DNA of 64,000 nucleotides, taken from the NCBI RefSeq assembly GCF_032999765.1, contig NZ_CP136051.1, positions 1,526,417 to 1,590,416 on the forward strand. The letters run 5' to 3'. Shown here piece by piece: positions 36,713 to 45,370 of this stretch. The DNA is from Imperialibacter roseus (GTDB lineage Bacteria; Bacteroidota; Bacteroidia; Cytophagales; Cyclobacteriaceae). The translations under genes were made by a program, and so were the position numbers. Positions within the stretch are counted from its first letter, which is position 1. The number at the start of each line of letters is the position of its first letter. The notes beneath the pieces were generated by a model. It did no database searches, had not been told where the DNA came from, and saw only the letters and a program-made list of their open reading frames with translations.

Positions 36713-37027
36713 GGGAAAAAGCCTTTAAAGTGTTGATAGTGAGCAAATTTAAATGCCAAATCTCAATAGTCAATGAAATAAAAATTATATCAAAAACTAT
36801 GTCCAGATCTCGTTTTTGGATTGTTATAGGTAGCGATTTTAAGCGCTTATCGAGATGATAAACGATCAGTTACTACGATTTATGGCGAGTTTCGGCCGCA
36901 TTCTTCCTAGTAAAAAAACGAGTAGCCAGAGGTTGATGACGGTAGCATGCCAATCCGGATGGTTTATTCCAAAATTCGCTGTAATTTCATTACGTCAGGA
37001 AGCTCGCTGATCCCAAGTTGTCATAAA
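36713..37027. other. Divergent intergenic region before the sigma-54 activator
   Basis: About 315 bp. I see the 10-bp palindrome TAAGCGCTTA near 36839-36848 and no credible gene. An in-frame extension of the activator to 36947 exists but lacks domain sequence. No convincing -33/-7 or -24/-12 promoter was found. Confidence 0.45.
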
Positions 37028-40000
37028 ATGGAACCATCGAAAACATTGAAAGGCCAAAAAATTACGAAACTGTCTCCAGCGGATCAGCCTGGCAATGAGA
37101 AAGTGCCCGGCACACAGGGAGCCTCTTTTGAAAGAGAAAGAAAAATCCTGCTCGATATCGGCAACGATCTTACCAAAGTTCGGGAGAAGAATGATTTAAT
37201 TACTTTGTTTTCCTCCGGGATAAAGGGGCTTTTCCATTTTACCCACACGATTGTCACACTGGTTGAGCCTGAGCGTGGAACCTACACGCCCTTTCTTCTT
37301 AATAGTGAAGTCTCTCCCATCAGAGACCATCCAACCTATCCGTCTTTAATAGTTGACCATTTCCCACTTGACGAGCCATTCATAAAGGCTGTCATGGCAT
37401 CTGAGGGACCTATTTCCTTTTTAATGGAAGATATTATGGATGTTCCGGGGAGTCCTGTTTTTTTGAAGATCAACTATGAAAGAGGCATTCGGGAAATTTT
37501 AATGACCCCGCTTAGAAGCAAAGGCCAGGTTATTGGCTTTCTTCATTTATACTCTGACGACACAGTTAGTTTCACCGGGGAGTTCAAAAGAATAATAGAG
37601 GGAGTAGCACCGCAGATTTCAGCAGCTGTTTCTAATATCATCAAAAACGAGGAAATCAAACGCAGCGACCTTGTCAATCAGGTGCTTCTCACATTAAGTA
37701 ACGATATCGTTTCGGTGAGGAACAGAAAGGATTTGTTGCAAGTGATCAATGTAGGTCTTAAGCAACTTATCGACTTTAGCCACAGCATGATGACGGTTTT
37801 GGACAAGTCGGGGGAGACCTATATGGCTTTCTTAACAGACCCTGAATCGAAACCAAAAGCATTTGCTAAATACATTGAGGCGATTTCTAAACCTTATCCG
37901 GTGGAGGATGGTATCTATGATGAAGCGATGCGTGCAGGAAAACCAGTGGTGCTGAGTCTGAAGCAAATTGACATGGACTCCGCACCATTGTGGCTTAAGT
38001 TAAACTACACAGCCGGAGCCAGGGAAATGTTGATTAAGGCCCTTCCCGGCGAAGATGCACAACGCCACAGCTTGATCTTATTTTCAGACAAGTTGAACGG
38101 TTTCGACGATACGTCAGTCAGCATCGTCGAGCGTGTCTCAAGCCAGTTATCAACAGCGGCATCCAACATCCTTGCCAACGAGGAAATAATCAATAAGGAA
38201 AGCGAGAAGTCGTTCTTGCTGGATTTTAGTCATGCAATAGCGGCTGTTAGGAGCAAAGACGACCTTGTAGTGGCGGTGCGTCAGGCGCTCAGCAAGGTGA
38301 GCGCAATTAAGGGATACGCTGTAAGGGCTATTAATAATGATATGAGTACCACGAGTACGTATATCCATGATGGGGGCTCAGCTTTGGAAAATGACCCAGA
38401 TTTGATAGCCATAAAAGCATCGAAATTTCCAATTGAAGACGGCATGCAGAACAGAGTACTTGATAGCCCCATCCCACTTTTTTTTAATGTAAATTCGGAA
38501 ATAGCCAAAGGAAGGAAAATCAAATACCTCGACTTCTGGAAAAAAATGGGCTTTCAGCAAATGGTGGGAATCACCTTGCAAACGGGCTCGAAAAAGATTG
38601 GGATTTTTTGGCTTGCCATAGAAGATATCAACATTGCCCTGCTGCAGGGCATTGCTGCTCAGATTTCTATCGCCATGGCTAACATATTTGCCAACGACGA
38701 GATTCTCCTCAAAAGTACGGAGCAATCATTTCTGCTTGGCTTTAGTAGCGACATTGCAAGTGTCAGAACCAAGTCGGAACTCGAGGTAGCCATTCACAGT
38801 GTACTTAAAAACATGTTGAACACCAGATTGGCCATGATTAGGCTGATCGATGAGGATGGCATTCACCTTTCACCCTTCATGTATGATAAAAGTATTTTCG
38901 CCAACGTAATAAAGGAGTTTGAGGAGCTGGCTGACAACAGAATAACACTCGAAGAGGAGTTTACCGCCAGAGTGCTTTCAAGCCAGGATCCTGTAGTGTT
39001 CAATGTTGAAAAGGAGTTGGCTGAAAGGCCCGATCAGCCATATGTTTTGCATTGGAAAAAGGTTGGTTACAAAAACACCTATGGCGCTCCCCTAAGAGTC
39101 GGCAACAAGGATTTGGGCACACTATGGTTGTTGGGAGATGATATAAGCCAACGCCTGCTCAAGGGTATTTGCGCTCAGGTATCCATTGCCATCGACAATA
39201 TTCTATCCCACAAAGAATTGCTGGGGTATAAGCAAATGCTTGAGGTCGAAAATGATCAGCTGAAAGAACAGATAAAGACCATTTATAATTTTTCTGAAAT
39301 CATTGGTCAGGGAGAAGCGATGCAAAAGGTTTATCACCTGATGTCTCTGGTCGCAGAGTCTAACTCAACAGTATTGTTGCTGGGTGAAACGGGCACGGGG
39401 AAGGAGCTAATTGCCAGGGCCATCCACAATGCCTCACCTAGAAAGGATAAATTGATGATTAAAATCAATTGTGCCGCCTTACCCGCCAATTTGATAGAAA
39501 GTGAGCTTTTTGGGCATGAAAAGGGGGCGTTTACTGGTGCCACTGAACGGAGGGCTGGAAAATTTGAACTCGCCCACAACAGTACTCTGTTCCTGGATGA
39601 GATTGGAGAGATGCCGCTGGAGCTTCAGGTGAAGTTGCTGCGGGCCATACAGGAGCGTGAAATAGAAATAGTGGGTGGCGCAACAACAATCAAAGTAGAT
39701 GTTCGGATTATTGCCGCCACTAACCGTGACCTGGCCGAGGAGGTGAAGGCAGGCAACTTTAGGTCGGACCTTTACTACCGATTGAATGTGTTTCCAATCA
39801 GCCTCCCTCCATTGAGAGATCGTTTGGATGACATCGAACCCCTAACAAATTACTTTGTGGCTCGATTTAGTAAAAACACGGGCAAGAAAATCAGATCGGT
39901 AGCCCCCAGGGTGATGCAGGCGCTAAGAAGCTATTCCTGGCCTGGCAATGTTAGAGAGCTTGAACACTTGATAGAACGCAGCATCCTCCTGGCCAGCGAA

Positions 40001-40237
40001 GAGGTGTTGAAAGAAGTCCATATTCCCCAAACTTCGCCCGATGCCAAAATTGAATTAGGCGCCTACTCTGACAAGACTCTGGAAGAAGTAGAACGGGATT
40101 ACATTATTGGAGTTATGAAACGCTGCAGCGGAAAAATATCAGGGAGTGGGGGAGCTGCGGAAATCTTAGCCATGCCTGCCACCACATTGCATTCTAAGTT
40201 TAAAAAACTGGGAATCAACAAGCGAGATTATTTATAA
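37028..40237 (+). CDS. Sigma-54-dependent activator with four tandem GAF domains and Fis-type HTH
   Basis: Start taken at the ATG at 37028 ([10 protein letters not shown]); a longer frame begins at 36947. The 1069-residue product has four consecutive GAF-like units of about 175 residues, each opening with an LLxFSxDIxxVRxKxDL-type segment and closing with ASNIxxNEEI or a variant, so they arose by internal duplication. Then comes an AAA+ domain: Walker A GETGTGKE near 785, sigma-54 contact loop GAFTGA near 832, [17 protein letters not shown] and the R-finger region. A Fis-type HTH follows (about 1035-1069). All functional motifs are intact. It should sense small ligands through the GAFs and switch on the -24/-12 promoter directly downstream (40467-40482). 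Confidence 0.93.
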   Translation: MEPSKTLKGQKITKLSPADQPGNEKVPGTQGASFERERKILLDIGNDLTKVREKNDLITLFSSGIKGLFHFTHTIVTLVEPERGTYTPFLLNSEVSPIRDHPTYPSLIVDHFPLDEPFIKAVMASEGPISFLMEDIMDVPGSPVFLKINYERGIREILMTPLRSKGQVIGFLHLYSDDTVSFTGEFKRIIEGVAPQISAAVSNIIKNEEIKRSDLVNQVLLTLSNDIVSVRNRKDLLQVINVGLKQLIDFSHSMMTVLDKSGETYMAFLTDPESKPKAFAKYIEAISKPYPVEDGIYDEAMRAGKPVVLSLKQIDMDSAPLWLKLNYTAGAREMLIKALPGEDAQRHSLILFSDKLNGFDDTSVSIVERVSSQLSTAASNILANEEIINKESEKSFLLDFSHAIAAVRSKDDLVVAVRQALSKVSAIKGYAVRAINNDMSTTSTYIHDGGSALENDPDLIAIKASKFPIEDGMQNRVLDSPIPLFFNVNSEIAKGRKIKYLDFWKKMGFQQMVGITLQTGSKKIGIFWLAIEDINIALLQGIAAQISIAMANIFANDEILLKSTEQSFLLGFSSDIASVRTKSELEVAIHSVLKNMLNTRLAMIRLIDEDGIHLSPFMYDKSIFANVIKEFEELADNRITLEEEFTARVLSSQDPVVFNVEKELAERPDQPYVLHWKKVGYKNTYGAPLRVGNKDLGTLWLLGDDISQRLLKGICAQVSIAIDNILSHKELLGYKQMLEVENDQLKEQIKTIYNFSEIIGQGEAMQKVYHLMSLVAESNSTVLLLGETGTGKELIARAIHNASPRKDKLMIKINCAALPANLIESELFGHEKGAFTGATERRAGKFELAHNSTLFLDEIGEMPLELQVKLLRAIQEREIEIVGGATTIKVDVRIIAATNRDLAEEVKAGNFRSDLYYRLNVFPISLPPLRDRLDDIEPLTNYFVARFSKNTGKKIRSVAPRVMQALRSYSWPGNVRELEHLIERSILLASEEVLKEVHIPQTSPDAKIELGAYSDKTLEEVERDYIIGVMKRCSGKISGSGGAAEILAMPATTLHSKFKKLGINKRDYL

Positions 40238-40350
40238 GCCAGGCATGCCAGAACAGGATGACCTCATTATGCCTCACTTCGTTCCGTTCTCTTCTCCTTT
40301 TATCTAATACCTCATCCGCTCTTCTGATTTAGAAGAAACTTGCTCCATCA

Positions 40351-40402
40351 TTTGGTGACAACCAAACTGACGATATATCGCCAGTAGTTCCGTCAATTGA
40401 CG
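40351..40402. promoter_or_regulatory. Cluster of palindromes upstream of a sigma-54 promoter (candidate activator sites)
   Basis: Three dyads lie in 52 bp: TTTGGT-gaca-ACCAAA (40351-40366), CGATATATCG (40371-40380) and CGTCAATTGACG (40391-40402). They lie about 65-130 bp upstream of the -24/-12 element, the usual distance for enhancer-type sites of sigma-54 activators. Confidence 0.5.
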
Positions 40403-40466
40403 AAATAGAGTGAGTTTTCATTTACTTTCTTGTTCGTAATTATAAGATAATCAGATAATTACGTCA

Positions 40467-40482
40467 TTGGCATGCCCCTTGT
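40467..40482 (+). promoter_or_regulatory. Candidate sigma-54 (-24/-12) promoter
   Basis: TTGGCATGCCCCTTGT: the GG of TTGGCA and the G of TTGT are spaced GG-N10-GT, against the consensus GG-N10-GC. It lies 42 bp before the ATG of the 58-codon gene and immediately after the gene of a GAFTGA activator. Confidence 0.55.
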
Positions 40483-40524
40483 CAACTGGACTGGTACGTT
40501 ACCAAGTTTCAAAACAAAAATTAA

Positions 40525-40701
40525 ATGAATATGAAAGATCTAGCTACCTCCAGCAATTATGAACTGAACTCGGCCGATAGGACTGGTCAAGACCAGGTAC
40601 CTACTGTTATTACCTCTGTGTACCAAGACGAGACTTATGAAGGGAGTGAATTTATTGATGATTCGATAAGGATGTCAGACCATCTCTCAGTTTGGAATTG
40701 A
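40525..40701 (+). CDS. Small unknown protein (58 aa), first gene after the sigma-54 promoter
   Basis: ATG at 40525 (second ATG at 40531), stop TGA at 40699-40701. The product begins MNMKDLATSSNYELNSADRT and ends RMSDHLSVWN. It is acidic and polar, with no cysteine pattern, signal peptide or membrane helix. I do not recognise it. It is the first frame after the -24/-12 promoter and lies 39 bp before the first YCII gene. Confidence 0.5.
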   Translation: MNMKDLATSSNYELNSADRTGQDQVPTVITSVYQDETYEGSEFIDDSIRMSDHLSVWN

Positions 40702-40740
40702 GGACAGTGCTAAAGCGTGACATAGATCAGATATAAAAAG

Positions 40741-41079
40741 ATGAAAGAGTTTGTACTAATATTTCGATTGGACTGTAAGGCAATTGAAAAGCATACCGCA
40801 CCTGACGAAATACAGTCTCACCTCAACCACTGGCAGGACTGGTTTCGAAGCCTCGCTGCCGACGATAGACTGGCCAGACCTGTGCAGCATTGGGAGCCAA
40901 AAGGCAAGGTGGTACAAGCGGGAAACCATGTTGTTACCGGGCCATATTCAGCAGCAAATGAACCGATTGTCGGCCTGATAATTATCAAGGCTAGCGATTA
41001 CCAGGAAGCTTTATGCGTTGCATCGACTTGCCCAGTGCTTGAGTTTGGCGGAAGTATTGAAATAAGAATGGCCACATGA
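40741..41079 (+). CDS. YCII/DGPF-related protein, copy 1
   Basis: A 112-residue single-domain protein of the YCII-related (DGPF) family: KEFVLIFRLD at the N-terminus, GPYSAANEPIVGLIIIKASD in the middle and CPVLEFGGSIEIR at the end. Such small ferredoxin-like proteins are encoded beside ECF41/ECF42-type sigma factors; their chemistry is unsettled. Two paralogues lie in the same array (41140-41478 and 44934-45287) and an ECF42-like sigma gene ends it. It probably belongs to the transcript starting near 40494. Confidence 0.88.
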   Translation: MKEFVLIFRLDCKAIEKHTAPDEIQSHLNHWQDWFRSLAADDRLARPVQHWEPKGKVVQAGNHVVTGPYSAANEPIVGLIIIKASDYQEALCVASTCPVLEFGGSIEIRMAT

Positions 41080-41139
41080 GTGCCAGGGTCAAGAGAAGAA
41101 ATCTTCACAATTATTAATAGCAATCTAAAAACAAAAATC

Positions 41140-41478
41140 ATGAACGAATTCCTTTTACTTTTTCGCAGAGATTACCAAACAAGTGATGTTCAACCCACAC
41201 CAGAGCAGTTGCAGGAGCACATTAAGCATTGGCAAAAATGGTATGGTGAATTGGCCAGCAAAGAAGTACTCGCCAAGCCTGTACAACGTCTCGACTTAAA
41301 GGGACAACTGCTAAGTGCAACGGGCAAAGCTGCGGAAGGCCCCTATGTCAAAGATGCCGAGTCAATTGGGGGCTATCTGATTATAAAAGCCGATACCTAC
41401 CAAGATGCTGTAAAAATAGCGCAGGACTGCCCAATTTTTGAGTTGGGCGGAAATGTAGAGGTACGACAAGGCAACTAA
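41140..41478 (+). CDS. YCII/DGPF-related protein, copy 2
   Basis: Start at the ATG at 41140 (MNEFLLLFRRDY), which aligns with its paralogues; an earlier in-frame start at 41080 adds a non-homologous leader. The 112-residue product has GPYVKDAESIGGYLIIKADT and CPIFELGGNVEVR, collinear with copies 1 and 3. The family context (ECF42-like sigma gene downstream) suggests it works with or is regulated by that sigma factor. Function unknown. Confidence 0.88.
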   Translation: MNEFLLLFRRDYQTSDVQPTPEQLQEHIKHWQKWYGELASKEVLAKPVQRLDLKGQLLSATGKAAEGPYVKDAESIGGYLIIKADTYQDAVKIAQDCPIFELGGNVEVRQGN

Positions 41479-41522
41479 CCCTTCAAGAACAAATTTTTCT
41501 AAACCACTAAATATTAATTGAT

Positions 41523-42284
41523 ATGAAAATTTTAGTAATAGGCGGTACCGGATTGATTGGATCAAAGCTGGTAAGCAAGCTTCGCCAACTTGGGCACGAA
41601 GTGATTGTCGGATCGCCGGACACAGGAGTCAATACAATCACAGGTGAGGGTTTGAAAGAGGCAGTGGCAGGAGTAGAGGTCGTTGTGGATGTCGCAAACT
41701 CTCCATCATTTGAGGACAAGGCGGTACTGGAGTTTTTCGAAACATCAGGCCGAAACTTACTAGCGGCTGAAAAGGCAGCTGGAGTAAAGCACCACGTAGC
41801 TTTGTCGGTAGTTGGAACCAGCAGGCTTTCCGAAAGCGGTTATTTCAGAGGCAAAATAGCTCAAGAGAAACTGATTAAGGAATCTGGCATGCCATATACA
41901 ATTGTCCACTCTACTCAGTTTTTTGAGTTTCTTGGCGGCATAACCAATGCTGGTACTCAAGGCAACCAAGTTCACTTATCGCCGGCTTATGTGCAGCCCA
42001 TTGCATCCGACGACGTAGCAGCAGCCATGGCCGATGCCACATTGGGAGAGCCGGTCAATGGGATCACCGAAATTGCCGGGCCGGATCAAATACGCCTTTC
42101 TGAGCTGGTCGACAAGTACCTGAGCGCCACTAACGACAGCCGAACCGTTGTGTCTGATCCTAAGGCTTTGTACTTCGGTGCCAAATTAACAGACATGATG
42201 CTCATGCCCGGAAAAAACGCACGACTTGGTGCTATCAACTTTGAAAAGTGGATGGCCACACAGCAAAAGCCTGTTGTTCATTAA
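41523..42284 (+). CDS. NAD(P)-binding NmrA-like/atypical SDR protein
   Basis: A 253-residue protein with the nucleotide motif GGTGLIGS (7-14) at the tip of a Rossmann fold, ALSVVGTSRL in the central strand and FRGKIAQEKLIKESGMPYTI at the active-site helix, as in NmrA-like or NAD-dependent epimerase-type proteins that often lack a true catalytic triad. Members act as redox sensors or quinone/flavin reductases. It lies in the array with the YCII genes and NDH-2, hinting at redox or quinone-linked stress. A hairpin with a T-run follows at 42306-42368. Confidence 0.88.
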   Translation: MKILVIGGTGLIGSKLVSKLRQLGHEVIVGSPDTGVNTITGEGLKEAVAGVEVVVDVANSPSFEDKAVLEFFETSGRNLLAAEKAAGVKHHVALSVVGTSRLSESGYFRGKIAQEKLIKESGMPYTIVHSTQFFEFLGGITNAGTQGNQVHLSPAYVQPIASDDVAAAMADATLGEPVNGITEIAGPDQIRLSELVDKYLSATNDSRTVVSDPKALYFGAKLTDMMLMPGKNARLGAINFEKWMATQQKPVVH

Positions 42285-42305
42285 TTGTGTGACTCCAAAA
42301 TCAGT

Positions 42306-42368
42306 AGCCTCCGCTTTGACAATACCTGCAATAAGTAAAAATGCCGTGAGCAGGGCGGAGGCTTTTTT
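42306..42368 (+). terminator. Long-loop intrinsic terminator inside the array
   Basis: AGCCTCCGC (42306-42314) pairs perfectly with GCGGAGGCT (42355-42363), followed by a T-run to 42368. The 40-nt loop is unusually long. It would separate the first part of the array from the following 93-codon gene, wholly or partly. Confidence 0.6.
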
Positions 42369-42398
42369 AAAACGCCTAAGGGCAAAACCAAAACTACT

Positions 42399-42680
42399 AT
42401 GAACTTTCAAGGATCAAAGGACTTAGGTCCGGCTAAAAAACAATATCAGAAGACGCTGACCTACCTTCTGGAGGTACAGAGAAACTTCCCCGGTGTTTAT
42501 CAAAAACTGGCTGAAGTGCCACAATTTGAGTATGAAGTGGAGATATATCGACACAATAAAAGAGAAGGCAGAAAATACCTGCTGACACTGAAATCTCTGG
42601 CGAAAGAGTATGGTTTGAAAGCTCAGATTGAGGAAAATGGCCTTGAATTTAAGAGGCAACTTCATCCCTCCATTGGCTAG
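42399..42680 (+). CDS. Unknown 93-residue protein
   Basis: A 93-residue, basic, probably helical protein (MNFQGSKDLGPAKKQYQKTL opening; several heptad-like hydrophobic positions). There is no membrane helix, signal peptide or cysteine. I do not recognise a family. It sits between the NmrA-like gene and the NDH-2 gene, after a terminator-like hairpin, with a 117-bp gap before NDH-2. Confidence 0.55.
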   Translation: MNFQGSKDLGPAKKQYQKTLTYLLEVQRNFPGVYQKLAEVPQFEYEVEIYRHNKREGRKYLLTLKSLAKEYGLKAQIEENGLEFKRQLHPSIG

Positions 42681-42797
42681 TAGAAAAGTCAGTGACTTAC
42701 CCGGGAATTTCGCCAGAATGCCGACTCGTTTATACGAAAGACATGCCTAAAAGGTGCTCCGAAAAAAGTAATACAATATGGCCACAGGCTAAATAAA

Positions 42798-44141
42798 ATG
42801 GAATTAAAAACAAATAGCAAAAAACAAGTTGTAGTGATTGGTGGGGGGTTTGCCGGACTGAACTTTATTACACGACTGGAGAAAAGTCCAGACTTTCATA
42901 TCACTTTGGTAGACAAAAATAATTACAACTATTTCACTCCACTTCTGTATCAGGTAGCCACCGGATTTCTTGAACCGGCAAGCATAAGCTATCCATTCAG
43001 GAAACTATTCAAAGGTTATGAAATTTCGTTTCGGCTGGGGGAAGTAGAAACGGTGGATCCGGCGCTAAACAAAGTGTACTTAACAGGGGGTCAAGAACTG
43101 AGCTACGATGTATTAGTTTTTGCTGCCGGAGCCCAACCTAATTTTTTCGGCAACGAAAGTGTGATGAAGAATGCCATTACTCTAAATGGAATAGGTGAGG
43201 CTCTTTTTATGCGTAACCAGTTGATAAAAGTGTTGGAACTAGCTGCATCTGAAAAAGATCCGATTGAAAAAAGAAAGCTGCTCACTCTGGTGATAGCTGG
43301 CGGAGGGCCCACAGGAGTAGAAGTTGCCGGGATGCTTGCCGAGATGAAATCATCGTTGCTGTTGCAGGAGTACTCAGAAATAAAGGATGAGTCGATTGAA
43401 ATTTATCTGGTTGACGGGGCAGATTCCTTATTGGCTCCAATGAGCACCAAAACCCACAAGGAAGCACTCCGGATACTTGAAGGTATTGGAGTCAATGTAA
43501 AGCTCAACACTCTTGTAACACAATTTGAAAACGGGAGAGTTCAGCTATCAAATGGCCAAACTATTGCCGCAGGCACTTTGATTTGGGCGGCGGGCGTAGT
43601 TGCCAATACATTCGAGGGGATAACAAAATCAAGCCTTGGGCATGGCAACAGAATGGTTACCGATTCATTTAATAGGGTTAAAGGATATCACAATATTTAT
43701 GCTATTGGCGACATCAGCATTCAACATGGTGATCTAAATTATCCAGACGGTCATCCACAACTAGCACAGCCAGCTATTCAGCAGGGAAAGAGGCTTGCAA
43801 GTAATCTGGTGCTGATGGCGAAGGGCAAACCTATGGCCCCATTTGACTATTTTGATCGTGGGGAGATGGCCATTATCGGTCGTAAGTTTGCTCTTGTAGA
43901 TCTTTTCAAGCACAAGGTTCATATCGGAGGCATACTCGGCTTACTGAGTTGGCTTTTTATACACCTGCTATCCCTGGTCAACTATAATAACATAATCAAA
44001 ACTATGTATGGCTGGGGAATGGCATATCTAACCCGTGACCAACCTTTAAGAATGATTATTAAGCCAGAAAAGCGAGGGGAAAGCATAAACGTCACCGATA
44101 ATTTGCTCAAGAGCCGACAGACGTATCTGGTGGAGAATTAA
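42798..44141 (+). CDS. Type II NADH:quinone oxidoreductase (NDH-2)
   Basis: A 447-residue flavoprotein. The FAD Rossmann motif GGGFAGLNF is at 15-23, the NADH motif GGGPTGVEVAGMLAE near 170-184, and the FAD-binding ending YAIGDISIQ near 312. NNYNYFTPLLYQVATGFLEP near 41-60 is typical of NDH-2. The C-terminal hydrophobic helices (LGLLSWLFIHLLSLVNYNN) attach it to the inner membrane. It passes electrons from NADH to quinone without proton pumping. Its place in a sigma-54/ECF42-associated array rather than with respiratory genes is unusual and suggests conditional use. Confidence 0.93.
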   Translation: MELKTNSKKQVVVIGGGFAGLNFITRLEKSPDFHITLVDKNNYNYFTPLLYQVATGFLEPASISYPFRKLFKGYEISFRLGEVETVDPALNKVYLTGGQELSYDVLVFAAGAQPNFFGNESVMKNAITLNGIGEALFMRNQLIKVLELAASEKDPIEKRKLLTLVIAGGGPTGVEVAGMLAEMKSSLLLQEYSEIKDESIEIYLVDGADSLLAPMSTKTHKEALRILEGIGVNVKLNTLVTQFENGRVQLSNGQTIAAGTLIWAAGVVANTFEGITKSSLGHGNRMVTDSFNRVKGYHNIYAIGDISIQHGDLNYPDGHPQLAQPAIQQGKRLASNLVLMAKGKPMAPFDYFDRGEMAIIGRKFALVDLFKHKVHIGGILGLLSWLFIHLLSLVNYNNIIKTMYGWGMAYLTRDQPLRMIIKPEKRGESINVTDNLLKSRQTYLVEN

Positions 44142-44233
44142 ATCTACCATATTACTGAATTCTGCTGAACCTGAGCTTCTGTTGGGCTCTGTCGACACCA
44201 TTGTATCACAGATAGAAATCAAAAGAAATAAAC

Positions 44234-44446
44234 ATGATGAATTACTCACACTCAACGGATTATTCTCAGCCTTCAGAAGAAGGATACAGCAGCTACGAAA
44301 AAGAAATAAAGCAGCAAGATGACCAGGCTGCAAACGGCTTAAAATCCTCTGAGAACTCTTTCATAAAAAGCCAGAAAGAAAGTGACTCAATTTTGTCCAG
44401 ATTCGAAACTCCGCTTGTCATTAAGCCAAACAATAAAAAACATTAA
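44234..44446 (+). CDS. Small hydrophilic unknown protein (70 aa)
   Basis: A 70-residue protein rich in Ser, Glu, Lys and Gln (opening MMNYSHSTDYSQPSEEGYSS, ending LVIKPNNKKH), probably disordered. There is no known domain. A second ATG lies at 44237. It ends 5 bp before the AhpD-like gene and so looks co-transcribed and perhaps coupled. TGTCGACA at 44190-44197 lies about 37 bp upstream. Confidence 0.6.
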   Translation: MMNYSHSTDYSQPSEEGYSSYEKEIKQQDDQAANGLKSSENSFIKSQKESDSILSRFETPLVIKPNNKKH

Positions 44447-44451
44447 ACATC

Positions 44452-44907
44452 ATGGAACAAAGAGTTGATTTATTCAAGAAAGGCATGAATGGCATGAAGC
44501 CCATTTTTGCTATGGGAGCTTACCTTAAAAGCTCAACTATCGAAAAAGGTCTTTTGGAGCTGATCGATTACCGTATTTCGCAAATTAACGGGTGTGCCTA
44601 TTGCCTCGACATGCACGCCAAAGATGCCCGTGCCCATGGAGAGACAGAGCAGCGCCTTTATGCTGTAAGCGCCTGGAGAGAGACTCCATTCTACACCGAT
44701 AGGGAACGAGCAGCACTGGCCTGGGCCGAAGCTGTTAATAGCAACCAGGTGCCGAAGGAGGTTTTTGCAAGAGTGAAAGAGATTTTTTCGGATGAAGAGT
44801 TGATAGACTTAACTTTAGCCGTGAGCAATATCAGCACATGGAATCGACTGAACCTCGCATTTCATCCTATGGAGCCAGGTTCTTACACGGTTGGTCAGTT
44901 TGGCTAA
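44452..44907 (+). CDS. AhpD-like carboxymuconolactone-decarboxylase-family protein
   Basis: A 151-residue all-alpha protein with the CMD/AhpD redox motif GCAYCLDMHAKDAR (about 48-61; CxxC plus His). AhpD-type members use this motif as a thiol peroxidase or adaptor and form trimers or hexamers in the cytosol. FYTDRERAALAWAEAV follows, as in the family. It lies between the small hydrophilic gene and the third YCII gene. The redox motif strengthens the view that the array deals with oxidative or quinone stress. Confidence 0.92.
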   Translation: MEQRVDLFKKGMNGMKPIFAMGAYLKSSTIEKGLLELIDYRISQINGCAYCLDMHAKDARAHGETEQRLYAVSAWRETPFYTDRERAALAWAEAVNSNQVPKEVFARVKEIFSDEELIDLTLAVSNISTWNRLNLAFHPMEPGSYTVGQFG

Positions 44908-44933
44908 GTCACTAACTTTAAAGGAAAAACAGA

Positions 44934-45287
44934 ATGGACGAGTTTGTATTGATCTTCCGACGAGACTTCACCTCTAAAGAGGCGCAGCCGGCACCTGATG
45001 AAATGCAAATCCACCTCAGCAAATGGCAGAGTTGGTTTGCAAATCTTACAGCACAAAACAAACTTTCTCGTCCCCTGCAACGGTGGGACAGGGAAGGCAA
45101 AATTGTCAAGAGAAACAGCCAGGTCATTAGCGGCCCATACGCTGAAATTAAAGAATTGATTGGGGGAATGATCTTTGTGAATGCCGCTAATTATGATGAT
45201 GCGGCAACCATTGCATCTGAATGTCCGATCCTTGATTTGGGCGGTAACGTGGAAATTCGTAAAGCTGCTTCTTCCGGAGATCAATAG
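44934..45287 (+). CDS. YCII/DGPF-related protein, copy 3
   Basis: A 117-residue member of the YCII-related family, collinear with the two copies at 40741 and 41140: MDEFVLIFRRDF opening, GPYAEIKELIGGMIFVNAAN in the middle and CPILDLGGNVEIR at the end. It is directly upstream (83 bp) of the ECF42-like sigma factor gene, the gene order usually seen for this sigma group. Confidence 0.9.
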   Translation: MDEFVLIFRRDFTSKEAQPAPDEMQIHLSKWQSWFANLTAQNKLSRPLQRWDREGKIVKRNSQVISGPYAEIKELIGGMIFVNAANYDDAATIASECPILDLGGNVEIRKAASSGDQ

Positions 45288-45370
45288 TAAGCTAAAAAGG
45301 GCAAGAGGCCCGTCAGGTCTTCTTGCCTTTACCTTATTTTGACCCTGATGTTTCGCATCTAAAGTCTGTT

